From Welwitschia mirabilis (lineage: Eukaryota; Gnetophyta; Gnetopsida; Welwitschiales), in assembly GCA_051453625.1 (NCBI GenBank), contig JBOZIK010000001.1:104388317-104452316 (forward strand): 64,000 bases of DNA, read 5' to 3'. Positions 33,169 through 43,780 of the stretch are shown one piece after another (within the stretch, counting starts at the first letter, position 1; each line of letters begins with the position of its first letter). The position numbers were made by a program, and so were the translations under genes. Below the pieces are notes generated by a model that was not told the origin of the DNA, did not search any database, and worked only from the letters and a program-made list of their open reading frames with translations.

Positions 33169-36097
33169 TAATACTCTTTTTTTCCCTATCCTCATCAAGA
33201 GTTTTTTTTGCCATTTTTTTCCTTCCTTCCTTCATTAATATTATTATCTACTAGACATAATGAAACCTAGAATTAAATTTTACTTATTCCTTTATTAGCA
33301 TTTTATATTTTTAGAAAAATAAATTACATTAATATTATATATTTACTTTTAATTAATTTTTAGATTATTTTTATTTAAAATAATAATGTTTTTATAAGTT
33401 TAGGTCCTCCATTTCTTCTTAGTTTTTATCACATAGAAATATATCTTATAATAGTTAATGGGATGTAGACTTGTTATAAAACATGCATGGAAAAGTTTAA
33501 GGATAATACTTAATTAATATAATTAGAGGTTGTGGCATAACTTGATATTTAACCATCCTCTGAAAATGAGTTGGTTCTACTTCAAGTTATAAACTATACA
33601 AATATGGCTAAGAATAACTCTATAGGCTTACACTTTACCTTGATATACCTCAATACAAGTAGTAGATGGTATGTAATGTAGATGCATGCTTATAAATGAC
33701 CACTGCTTCCTTAAAATATATTGGATGGTGCAACATAATGCATTGATGTGAAGGGCTTAAGGTATTAAGTCAGAGTAAGTTCATACATGGGTAGGGTAGG
33801 AGAGCAATGATCAAATCCCCTTGTAGAAGGGCATTAGGAGAAAAAATGAAATGCAACCCACCTTGGTGATGAAATCTAAGTATGAAGATGAACATTATTA
33901 GAATTATCTTGACTTAGCCTTATTCAATTAGTACACCATACAAATGCATGTATATAATTCTAACTAATGTGGATATTTAATCGATTATTTACCTAGTTAT
34001 AATAATTCTAATTATCATTAGGTTTATTTTATACAAATGATCATAAAAGAGAAAATTAGTATATCAGAATATATTCACAATTACAATAATAAAATCTAAA
34101 TAAAGGAAATATTATTTTCTTTATTTTCTTAATAATAATAAAAATATTTAAAATGTATCAAGTCACATCTTAACAATGTACTTAAATAAACTAATCCATA
34201 CCTAGAAGTATGTCAATCCTATAAGTATTCTTACATGCTCATATGTCAATATCCATAGATTAGTGTAATGAAGATAAATAAAAGAAAGTATAGCTTAAAA
34301 TGATTATTAAGACATAATACTTTATCCAAGAATCACATTACTATATTATAAGTCATGAAAATAAGTGATAAATTAAGGACTATTTATGTTACTTAACTCC
34401 TAAGATGAAAATTTTTACAAGCATGCACATTCAAAGTAAGATAATGGAAAAAGGTAAAAGAAATATTTTTCCTAACAAAATATTATTTGTAAGTAATGTA
34501 ACTTTAGACTAATAATAGATACTTATCTCAAATACTTAAATTTCCTATAAAATTTTATGTAATTATTTTTCTATAATTTAAAACATTAATTTTAATGTTT
34601 TGGGCTCTAAGGAGCCATCATAGTAAAAAAATAATAATTAATTAATTATAAAGCAAAAAGATAAATTATGGTATTTTCTTATACACTAGACTCCTAATAG
34701 GATCATTAGAAACTAACTTAAGCTATTTTAAAATCCTAAAAATATTATTTTTAAGGTCATGATTTAAGGTTGAAAAATATCAAATTTTCTAAATTTATAG
34801 TCCTACTACATCATTCTAATTTTTTAAATAATTCAATATGTTTTAAAAATATTATTTAACTCCCTACAACTTAGGAATCTCAGGTTTTCAAATATCTTAA
34901 CTACTAGTTACAGAATTGTAAATTATTTGGTTATCATTTTTTATATTTATTTTCTAATGTATTTTAACAAATAAATTTTTAAAGATTACTACACATCAAA
35001 AAAATTATAATTTTTATATTTTCATGATTATAACACAATCTTAGACTTACCAAAAAACAAAAAAAAGTGTCACTACTTTAAACCTAGTAATTAATAATCT
35101 ATATTGTTTTTAATCTATGCCTCTATTTTGAAAATTTAACTTTGGCTATAAGAAATATGGTAAAGATTCTAGGACTAGTTATGTAATAACTTAAATTATT
35201 AAATTAATGAATATAATAGAAAAACTAATTATCTATAAAACATATTAAATAAATCTACTAATTTAAATCAATGTAGGGAAAAAATCAAATCAATTCCAAA
35301 AAAGCCATTTACTATGAGCCTTAGGATTACCATGAAGGAGTAATAATCTACAAGAGATTTTAATGAGGATCGGACTTTACCCTTAATAAGATGGACTTAA
35401 TACATAATGAATCAAAAGTATATTTTTATGCATATTAATACAAAATAAACATGGATAATCTAGTATATAGTAAATTGCCAAAGTGATCACTTGGCCATAA
35501 TCATCTATTAGTAATTTTAATCACCAAGCATAAGATGCCCCTTATATCTCCCTACATTTTGGTGAGAGCCACTGGGAGGTAATAATATAATTTTATGATA
35601 TGTCATAAATAGTGGTCTAATGTAAGTATTAAATTATTCTATTAAAATATTAAAAGAGACCATATGGATAATATGAGTAAAGAGATTACTTGAAAAGATT
35701 AGTAAATCCTTGATAGTTAAAGATTAATAAAGATTCAAGCTCAATAATTCCTTAGTTCAAAGCTTTTAAACTCCAATCTCCACAAGCAAGAGAATGAAAT
35801 AAAAAAAGAGAAAATAAGGAAATGCATTTGTATTAAAAAATAAAAATTATTTCCTTTTTTGCAAGAGAGAAAAGGATTTCTATATATATAGACAAATAAA
35901 GATACATAGCTTAATATTATAAGAGCACATGATTTAGCATGATAAGTGAGATGGGTAATAAGGGACATTGGAATACAAAAATAGATTATATTTATGACTC
36001 ATACACCTAACTAGGATGAATAATATACTTGCTTTAATTAGTAAGATTAATTATATGTATTATTTACTCATGCTAGCTTCTTCTTAATCCTTCATAG
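33169..36097 (-). repeat. Ty3/gypsy LTR, shared between two internal regions; upper end unresolved
   Basis: The low-coordinate end is at 33169 next to a primer site, so it acts as a 5' LTR for the gag at 31700. At higher coordinates it runs toward the 3' end of pol (integrase ends near 36330), so it is also placed as the 3' LTR of that element. 33169-35300 aligns with 61840-64000 across the whole visible length. 35480-35580 also resembles 39690-39790. The upper LTR boundary was not found and may lie before or within the gap at 36098. The 75-codon frame at 35741-35968 is not supported. Confidence 0.65.
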
Positions 36098-36114
36098 NNN
36101 NNNNNNNNNNNNNN
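36098..36114. other. Assembly gap, 17 N
   Basis: A short N run between the LTR region and the integrase end. Confidence 0.95.
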
Positions 36115-36329
36115 ATTCATCCAAGACATGAATCAAAAGAATAAATTCATAAATTTCAAAATTGTCATGTGACATAATGAGATAAACTTTTTATTTTCAA
36201 TGAATAAAATAATAAGTATGCTATGAATCAAGTATCTTTACACATCTCAAGAAGATAAAAGTCATGATAAAGTAAATCTATTCATTTATCATTCTTGGTT
36301 TTAGGTAAGAGTGCACATACTTATTCACG

Positions 36330-38880
36330 TGAAGTATCTGCAATATACTTTCTTAGCATACTTACATAGGAAACATCATGCATGTGCAATAATTGAGGAG
36401 GTAGAGTAAGCTTGTATGTAACAAGTTTAACTTTTTTAATATTTCAAATGATCTAATGAATTAAGAAGTTAATTTTAATCTCTTAACTCCTCTTATTATT
36501 GATTCCATTGGTGATACTTTAAGAAATATATGATTACCTATTTTGAATTCAAGATCTCTTCTTCAAGGGTCTGCATATATCTATTAGCTATCTGCTTTCT
36601 TCTTTAAGTCTATCCTTAACGATCCTTATTTTACTTTTTATTTATTCTAACATTTTGGATTCTATAATCAATATTTCTTTAAATTCTATCCATGAAGTGG
36701 ATGCTCTATGTTTTCTACCATATAGGGCTTTAAATGGATCCCTTTGGATTGAACTTTAATAATTATCAGTATATTTAAATTCTACTAATGATAGGTACTT
36801 TTTTCAACTCTTAGGATTATATAAATACATGCCTTGAGAAGAACTTCTAAAAATTAATTAACTTTTTTGCTTAATTATCTATTTAAAGATAAAATGTAGT
36901 TCTCATATTTAACTTAATTCCTAAAACCATTTGTAATTATTGTGAAAACTTAGAAGTAAACTTTGAATCTTTATTAAAGATGATTATTAAAGGCACACCA
37001 TGTAACCATAGAAAATTTTGAATATATACTTTAGCTATACCCTTAACATCATAAGCAAATTTTACAGGAATGAAATATATTTACTTAATTTCTCTATCAA
37101 TTGTTGCTATGATAGAGTCATTACCTCTTTAAGTTTTTCAAAGTCTTGTAATAAAGTCTATGCAAATCATGTCCCATTCATATTTTGAAATATCATGAGG
37201 ATAAAGTAATCCTACTAGATTTCTATGTCTTGCTTTAACTTGTTAATAATTAAAACACTTTAACACAAATTATACAATATCTTTTTTCATCCTTGAAAAC
37301 TAAAATTTTGATTTCATGTTTTAATACATTTTAGTTCCTCCAAGATGATTTGGTACAAGTGGATTATAAAATTCAAATGTTAGCTTATGTCTAATTTTAT
37401 CAACATTAGGAACCAAAAGTATTCCCTTGAATGTGATAATACCATATTAATTAATACTAAAATTCTTTGAATCTATTAATTTTTCTAGCTGGCTCTTTAA
37501 TTTTTAACAATTCTCATCCTTTTTTTATCCCTTTAAAATAATGATAAAAATTTAGATTTGAATTTCTATAATTATTTTGAGATAACTTTATCTACTAAGA
37601 GCATTTGCAACTTTATTTTCCTTACTTTTATTGTATAAAAATTCTAACTCAAAATTACATATAAGTTTCATCCATTTTCATTGCCTAAAGTTTAAGTTTG
37701 ATTGAGTAAAAATGTATTTAAGACTTTTATGATCAGTTCAAACTTAAAAATTTAATCATATAGATAATGCTTTCAAAATTTTAAATAACAAATTACTATA
37801 TCTAATTCAAAATAATGAATACGATAATTTCTTGATAAATTTTAAGTTGTCTTAATCCATAAGCTATTATTCTTTTATGTTATTCAAGAACTACTCCAAG
37901 ATCTTCTCCAGGTGCCTTGATATAAATTAAAAAGGTATTTGAATCATTTGACATTACTAAGACTGGAGTACTAGTTAATCATTTTTTAACATGACCAAAT
38001 GATTACTACCTTTTTTTGGTCCATTGGAAATCTTTATTTTTCTTTAAATGGATTGTTAATGAAGAAGCTATCTTAAAGAAGTTGAAGATGAATTGATGAT
38101 AGTACCTAGCAAGACCAAGAACTTCTAACCATAGTAATACTTGTAGGTGTTGATCATTCAATTATTATTTTAATTTTATCTTAATCCATTGATATACCTT
38201 ATTCAGATATGACATGATCTAGAAATTAAATGGACTCCTTTCAAAAAGAGAACTTTTCTATATTAGCATATAATTAGTGAATTTGTAAAGTTTCTAATAC
38301 CATTTTCAAGTGTTTTTCATGCTCTTAATAAGTCTTGAAATAAATGATACTATCATCAATAAATACTATTACATAAAAATCAAGATGTGATTGAAAGATG
38401 TAATTCACAAGACTCATAAATATTGTAAGGGCATTAGTTAAACCAAAAGGCATAATAATGAATTCATAATTCTGATAGCGTGTTTTAAATGTTATTTTGT
38501 AAATATATCCTTCCTTAATTCAAACTTGATTATATTTAAATTTTAAATTAACTTTTGAGAATACCTTAGCTTTCTTGAACTAATCAAAAAGCTCATTTAT
38601 TCTTAGTGGTAAATACTTGTTCTTGATGATAACCTTATTTAGATGTCTATAATTAATGCATAAACTTAGTATTTCATCCTTCTTCTCTACAAATAATACA
38701 GATGATCCCCATGATGATACACTAGGATGAACAAATCCTTTTTATAAGAGTTCTTCAAGTTGAATTTTTAATTCTTTCATTTCTAATGGAGACATTCTAT
38801 ATGGTGCCTTAGAAGTTGATTGAGTTTTTAGAATCAATTCAATGGAAAACCCTACCTTCTAAAGTGGTGAAATTTTTGAT
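36330..38880 (-). pseudogene. pol: Ty3/gypsy pol: RT, RNase H, integrase (broken)
   Basis: On the minus strand RT begins near 38810 with [20 protein letters not shown], then [37 protein letters not shown], and FIDDSIIY with the catalytic Asp pair at 38346-38366. RNase H has SLKYIFTQSNLNFRQWKWM near 37700 and ANALSR near 37600. Integrase has DFITRL, GNDSIIATIDR, LHGVPLIII, then PFKALYGRKHRAS near 36710 and a C-terminal block ending VSYVSMLRKYIAD near 36340. The motifs match Del/Tekay-like chromovirus pol, but no chromodomain was found after integrase. Stops are many. Gag and protease of what may be the same element lie beyond an insert, at 46347 and 47380. Confidence 0.88.
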
Positions 38881-40494
38881 AATTCTGTTATAAATACATT
38901 AATATATTCTTATACTATTAATGTATTATTTATTATAGTTCTCCTTCCTTCAAGTTAATTGGTTTTAGGTATAACATATAAACTAATAAACCCCTCTTAA
39001 TTTATCTTTTTGTATGTGTCATAACTCAATTTTTGGATTGGACTAAAAAGTATAATTTATTTTTTAAAATTAACTTTATTACATTATAACCTATTAATTT
39101 ACATGATAAAATCAACTATTGTAGTAGAATGATTAGGTTATGACTTAGAGACTTACCTCTCAGTTATCCATAGGATTCATATCAAATGAACTATCTGATG
39201 ATTTTTCACCTAACTAATATCACAATCAATCTTAAGGTTAAATATAAATCTTGATTTGAAGCACATAAAAGAAGTGCATAGGTTGCAGTCGAGTGGTTGG
39301 CTACCCCAACAGCTAACCAATCATGCCTACATAATCCTCTTTTAAAGGAGTTCAAACTGCATATAATTCTATCTTGGACCTCATTCTAATCTCTACCAAT
39401 ATGCATGAGTATGAGATAGATCAAAGTTATCTATAGCAGTGGCATGTAGCAATCCTAGGCATCAAAGAATGCAAGGAATAATTCAAGAACTCAATATTTA
39501 AACCAACCACAATAGATATTACACATGAATAAATGTACACAAGTATAGTAGTTATATGTAAAAGTATATGAGACAACCAGTTAAGAACTCTAGACATTAT
39601 AACATCCAATTCTATTAAGGAATTATGATGCATGAATGATGACAATACACATGTATATTAATATAAATCAAATATATGAGTTAAGCCCTTATTACTTGGC
39701 TAAAATATCTATTAGTAATCCTCCATCACTAAGCACAAAAAACACCTCATATTTTGCTATGATATTTTGGTGAGAGCCAATGGGAGGGAATATATCATAA
39801 TAGAATGTTATTATAATAAACTCATGTAGAAATATGATTAACACACACACATGTATATACATGCATACACATACTCCATTTCGACAGGGTACCTCATAGC
39901 TACTCTTTTTATAACATAACATAATGAATCTATGAATATATAAAAATAAAAGTTTAAAATGTCAAAACAAATAGTCTGTATACCACTGATTAAGTCATTA
40001 ATTTCATTAGACTTTGCACTATAGAAATTTAAATTTTAGACAGTAAATTGAATATTAAGATAACAATTAACTACTTGAAATATTTAACTTATATGCATGA
40101 ATGTGTAAGAAATTATATTTAGAAATACATGCTTAGAAAGTGTTAAGAATACTAGAAGAAACCATGATCATTGGAGACTGTGCCAAAGCCTGCAACATTG
40201 TATAACTATACTATGCATATTATAACTCCATTAAACCATACTAAAAGTAATATGATTGTTAGTAAATACATCCAACGACATCTAACATTCCTATAAATTA
40301 ATTACTAAGTAACTGAGAGTGAGAAAGCATTCTATTAAAGAGTATGTACTATTACATTAAGCTAAATTAATACTCTTACAAATACTGCATGATGTTATTT
40401 ACTCAAAGAAGAACAAAGATGAGGATAAATTCTAAATCATTTTGCAATTAAATATGTCTACCCCTTTATATAATATATCTAATACCATGCATAT
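38881..40494. other. Decayed gypsy upstream region and LTR-like piece
   Basis: Up to about 39060 this could be the protease-RT linker of the gypsy. 39690-39790 (CTATTAGTAATCCTC and TTTTGGTGAGAGCCA) resembles 35500-35580 of the gypsy LTR, suggesting a fragment of another LTR. Minus-strand frames at 39427-39645 and 39692-39922 are not supported by any motif. Confidence 0.45.
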
Positions 40495-40695
40495 GAGATA
40501 ACATAATATAAAGTAACATAATATTTGTGTAGTATAATATATTATAATATAGTATATAATATAATATATATGCATTATAATACAATGTATATGCAATATA
40601 ATATAATATTATATAATACAACATAATTTAATATAATATATAATATTATGTAATATAATAATATAATACATATATGTAATATAACATTATACATA
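40495..40695. repeat. AT-only low-complexity tract
   Basis: About 200 bases consist almost wholly of ATAATAT/TATAATA words with very rare G or C. It could form cruciforms. No unit structure is regular enough to call a satellite. Confidence 0.75.
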
Positions 40696-40794
40696 AAACA
40701 AAACTCACAATCACAAGGTGATGTGTTGGTCTACCGTTTGACATCCTCTCAAAAATTATCTTAAATAAAGATAGTAAATTAATAACAAATTAAA

Positions 40795-40830
40795 ATAATA
40801 AAAGTATTAATATATCATTTTATAATTTAT
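40795..40830 (+). repeat. 36-bp direct repeat, left copy
   Basis: Identical over 36 bases to 43745-43780, which begins directly after an N gap. The copies bracket the GC-richer island with the TFIIB fragment. Confidence 0.85.
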
Positions 40831-41085
40831 AAATTTATTATTTTTTAACACAACAAATAAGGTTTTTTTAAAGAGTGTAATTACTAACCTTAAATATCCA
40901 AAGGCACCTATGAGGTTATTTAATTACCTCTTTGGCGATAATTCTAAAAGGACAACTTAAGAACATATAATTACCTTCAAATAAGCAGAAATAGGGGTGC
41001 ACATATGTGGGGTGCACATATGTACCAAACATTGTTGTATAGAAGAAACACCCTTTCAAAGACATAAGTGATTTCATAATCTTTA

Positions 41086-41137
41086 TTTTTCTTACCTACT
41101 AAAATTTACAGTTTTTCTTACCTACTAAAATTTATAG
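41086..41137 (+). repeat. 26-bp tandem duplication
   Basis: TTTTTCTTACCTACTAAAAT and its following bases occur twice head to tail, starting at 41086 and 41112, with one difference near the unit end. Confidence 0.8.
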
Positions 41138-41590
41138 TTGTATTTTATGTTAAATTCTCTAGCCAATTTTGATTGATGAATCATTTAACTTATATTACTT
41201 AGCTTATTTCAGAGATGGCCTTATGGATATATTTTACTAATCCACTACAGAATACAATTGCCAAAGCTAGGTCACCATATTATGGGAAGTAAAATCAGGG
41301 AAAAAATAACTAGTAAAAAGAGGTTTTATCGAAAGGTTTAACAAAGTATTTTTTAAATGAATATTCTCAAGATACACATAACACCAACTCAAAGCCCACA
41401 CTCTCAACACATCCTCCCTTCTATAAACTTACATTATGATTAAATCCCTAACCTTCCATTGAACTTTAACACCCTAGCTTTAACATGTACATTATACTAA
41501 CCTTATAACTTTATGAAGCCAAAAACTTATAAAGGTAATTAATCATAACAAGGAAATAAAGGGAGAAAATAGATGATTCTAGCCCTACTT

Positions 41591-41821
41591 TCATTTAAAA
41601 AAAATAGTGTATTGCCCAGAAAAAGCATACCTACAGCACCTTCCGTAACTTACCAGAACTCTCGCTCGATTTCGACGTGGGAAACCTTCATAGTGCAACC
41701 ATTTGTGCTTGAAGCATTTAGCGTAGCGGCTTGAAGGATTCAGCGTAGCGACGAAACACCACAGTTTCTGAAAGCATCCACGATTTTTTAGGCCTTTGCA
41801 ATGGATGCGCTTCGTCTCCAT
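41591..41821 (-). other. Open frame in GC-richer island, unrecognised
   Basis: A 76-codon minus-strand frame starts METKRIHCKGLKNRGCFQKL and ends against AT-rich DNA. After GCGAGAGTTCTG there is a GTAAGT, a good splice-donor form, at about 41650-41655, so this could be a decayed first exon. Composition and CpG content resemble genic DNA. I recognise no family. It lies about 400 bases past the end of the TFIIB fragment on the same strand but does not match TFIIB. Confidence 0.3.
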
Positions 41822-42226
41822 AACAGAGAGAATGCCTTTCCTGTCAGAATCCGGGGCTGAATCTGGTTCTTGAAAATTACCATTTCTTTGCTTTCTCTGT
41901 GTTCTCGCAAATGCCTTAGAGGTAAATAAGTGTGGATTTGGTTGTCATCTGAACCTCGTTTGCGCTGCTCCTTTCTTTGGGGATTCGATTTTTGCTACGC
42001 ATGATGAAATGAGTTTAAAAGTAGAGGAACCTCTCCTGCAATTTTGTTGGCCCTAACAACATGGGCTCGCAGAGAAAAAGAGGCGCGAAAACCTGGCGAA
42101 TGCATCCATATTTCATGTTGCTTTGGGAGCTGATTATTTCTTGGAGCAGCCGTGTGATTTATGAAAGCATATATGCAGAAAACGTGTTAAGGATTTGTAA
42201 GTTGAAGAGATGATGAAATGGCTTCC

Positions 42227-42600
42227 ATGATTCTTAATAGTTGCCAGAAGACGTATTGGCAATAGACTTAAACGCTAAAATAAGGGATCGATCTGGATTA
42301 GAGTTGCAGTTTTTTTGCCAGCGGCCAGGGGAGGAAGACAGAAGTTACCAGAGGCGCCGTTAGACTTGGAAATGATCATGGAAAGGCCTCCATCAGAAAG
42401 CAGAGGATCGGATGGCCCTCCAACATGAACCAGATCGTTGTTGCCTGTTTTATTGGCGAAAGTTCTTCACTCAGATATCTCATCAATTGAATGCGCTTTC
42501 AACACCACTCTGCATTCTGAACAAACTATGCCCTCACCAAGTAATCGAATCCCACTTCTGTCTGGTTCTTGCAATCCCACACATCGCTTCCACAATTGTT
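42227..42600 (-). pseudogene. TFIIB N-terminal fragment (general transcription factor), broken
   Basis: TFIIB bridges TBP and RNA polymerase II at promoters. Minus-strand pieces in order: DCKNQTEVGFDY (zinc ribbon, first half), GIVCSECRVVLKAHSIDEISE (ribbon second CxxC intact at 42512-42523), RTFANKTGNNDLVHVGG, PLLSDGGLSMIISKSNGASG (B-finger/linker), GRWQKNCNSNPDRSLILAFK (start of first cyclin fold) and ATIK. Damage: one-base deletions near 42534 and 42335, Trp to TGA at 42467-42469, and loss of several codons before ATIK. The rest of the cyclin folds was not found at lower coordinates. Upstream (about 42600-42900) is GC-richer and may be its leader or promoter. It is a dead copy sitting inside transposon DNA; whether it is retrocopied or DNA-duplicated cannot be told. 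Confidence 0.85.
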
Positions 42601-43644
42601 CACTCTGGTTACTTTACTACTAAACAAATGTTCTTCTGCTGTCTGCCCTTATGCGAAGCTTCAAAAGAAACTGTTAAAATCCAAAGGAGAGATCAGACAT
42701 GGAATAAGGCAAGGGCAAGGCACTAGGGCTCTCTACTCCACTGCAAAATTCCCAAATGAAACTCTCTCTCCAGCTCAAATCTGGCACATATAGGAAAGGT
42801 GGAGACTTGATTTTGCAGATCGTAGATGTGAACACAACCTAAAACCCCTTTGCCTCTCTGCATCAGCACACACCCCAATGGGAGGAACAGCACACACTCT
42901 AATGCATTTGGGTGTTATATACCTGAACTAGTCCTACTTTTCTTACATTTAATTTTTGGTATTTCTTTTATTTTTTATACTCTTTAGTGGTTGGTACTAG
43001 TGATTTTCTAGTGATACCTAAATTGATCCTAATTTTTATTTCTTTCATGTTTTCATTAAACTTGTTTAGCTTTAGTGTGAAATATCAGTGTTATATTAAT
43101 TTTTTTGTATGTAAGGCTAACTAGTTTGTATAGGCTGTACTACTTGGTTTCTCTCAAACCAAGGCCAAAGCAATGAAAATGCAAAAATTTAAAGAAAATC
43201 GAAACCAACAAAGATTTAAAAATAAAAAAGAAAGGGAAAAAGGTTTTTTCCCTCTTTCTTTTTCTGCATTTTCATTAATGTTGATTTCATCTTTAGTTCT
43301 TTGTGTGCTTAGATTAGATTTTTTATTTCTATTTTATTTTTTAAGTTTTTGTTTTAGGGTTTTTCCATGATTTTATTTCATATCCTCACTATTGTTTCAT
43401 TTTATGTCACTAATTTCCTATTGTCCATTACGAAAACAGCTTTGTATGGCTTACAATGTGACTACCCTCTTGTTCAAGTCCTTTCTCTGAAGCCAGCACC
43501 ATCAACAGACCAAAGTGGCACCACTGGGTTTCTGCATATTTCACTGCCAACTTCTACTGAATACTTTCTCTTGCTTCTCTTGAGATTTTCTATAATCGAG
43601 CGCTTTCTAAACCCGTCTTGATCATTCATAAATTTTCTTTGTAA
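42601..43644. other. Remainder of GC-richer island grading to AT-rich DNA
   Basis: 42601-42900 is probably upstream of the TFIIB fragment on the minus strand. Plus-strand frames at 42412-42793 overlap it and are shadows. 42900-43644 is AT-richer with two frames (43173-43370, 43367-43621) that have no recognised motif. It ends at a 100-N gap. Confidence 0.4.
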
Positions 43645-43744
43645 NNNNNNNNNNNNNNNNNNNNNNNNNNNNNNNNNNNNNNNNNNNNNNNNNNNNNNNN
43701 NNNNNNNNNNNNNNNNNNNNNNNNNNNNNNNNNNNNNNNNNNNN
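43645..43744. other. Assembly gap, 100 N
   Basis: Exactly 100 N, with the second copy of the 36-bp direct repeat starting at the next base. Confidence 0.95.
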
Positions 43745-43780
43745 ATAATAAAAGTATTAATATATCATTTTATAATTTAT
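43745..43780 (+). repeat. 36-bp direct repeat, right copy
   Basis: Identical to 40795-40830. Similarity beyond the 36 bases is loose on the right and unseen on the left because of the gap. Confidence 0.85.

Noticed and set aside
36100-36330. Search for a chromodomain after the gypsy integrase
   Set aside because: No recognisable chromodomain motif was found, so the chromovirus assignment rests on RT and integrase only.
42412-42793. Plus-strand frames of 61 to 104 codons in the GC-richer island
   Set aside because: They are antisense shadows of the TFIIB fragment and its upstream part; the minus-strand reading has clear homology.
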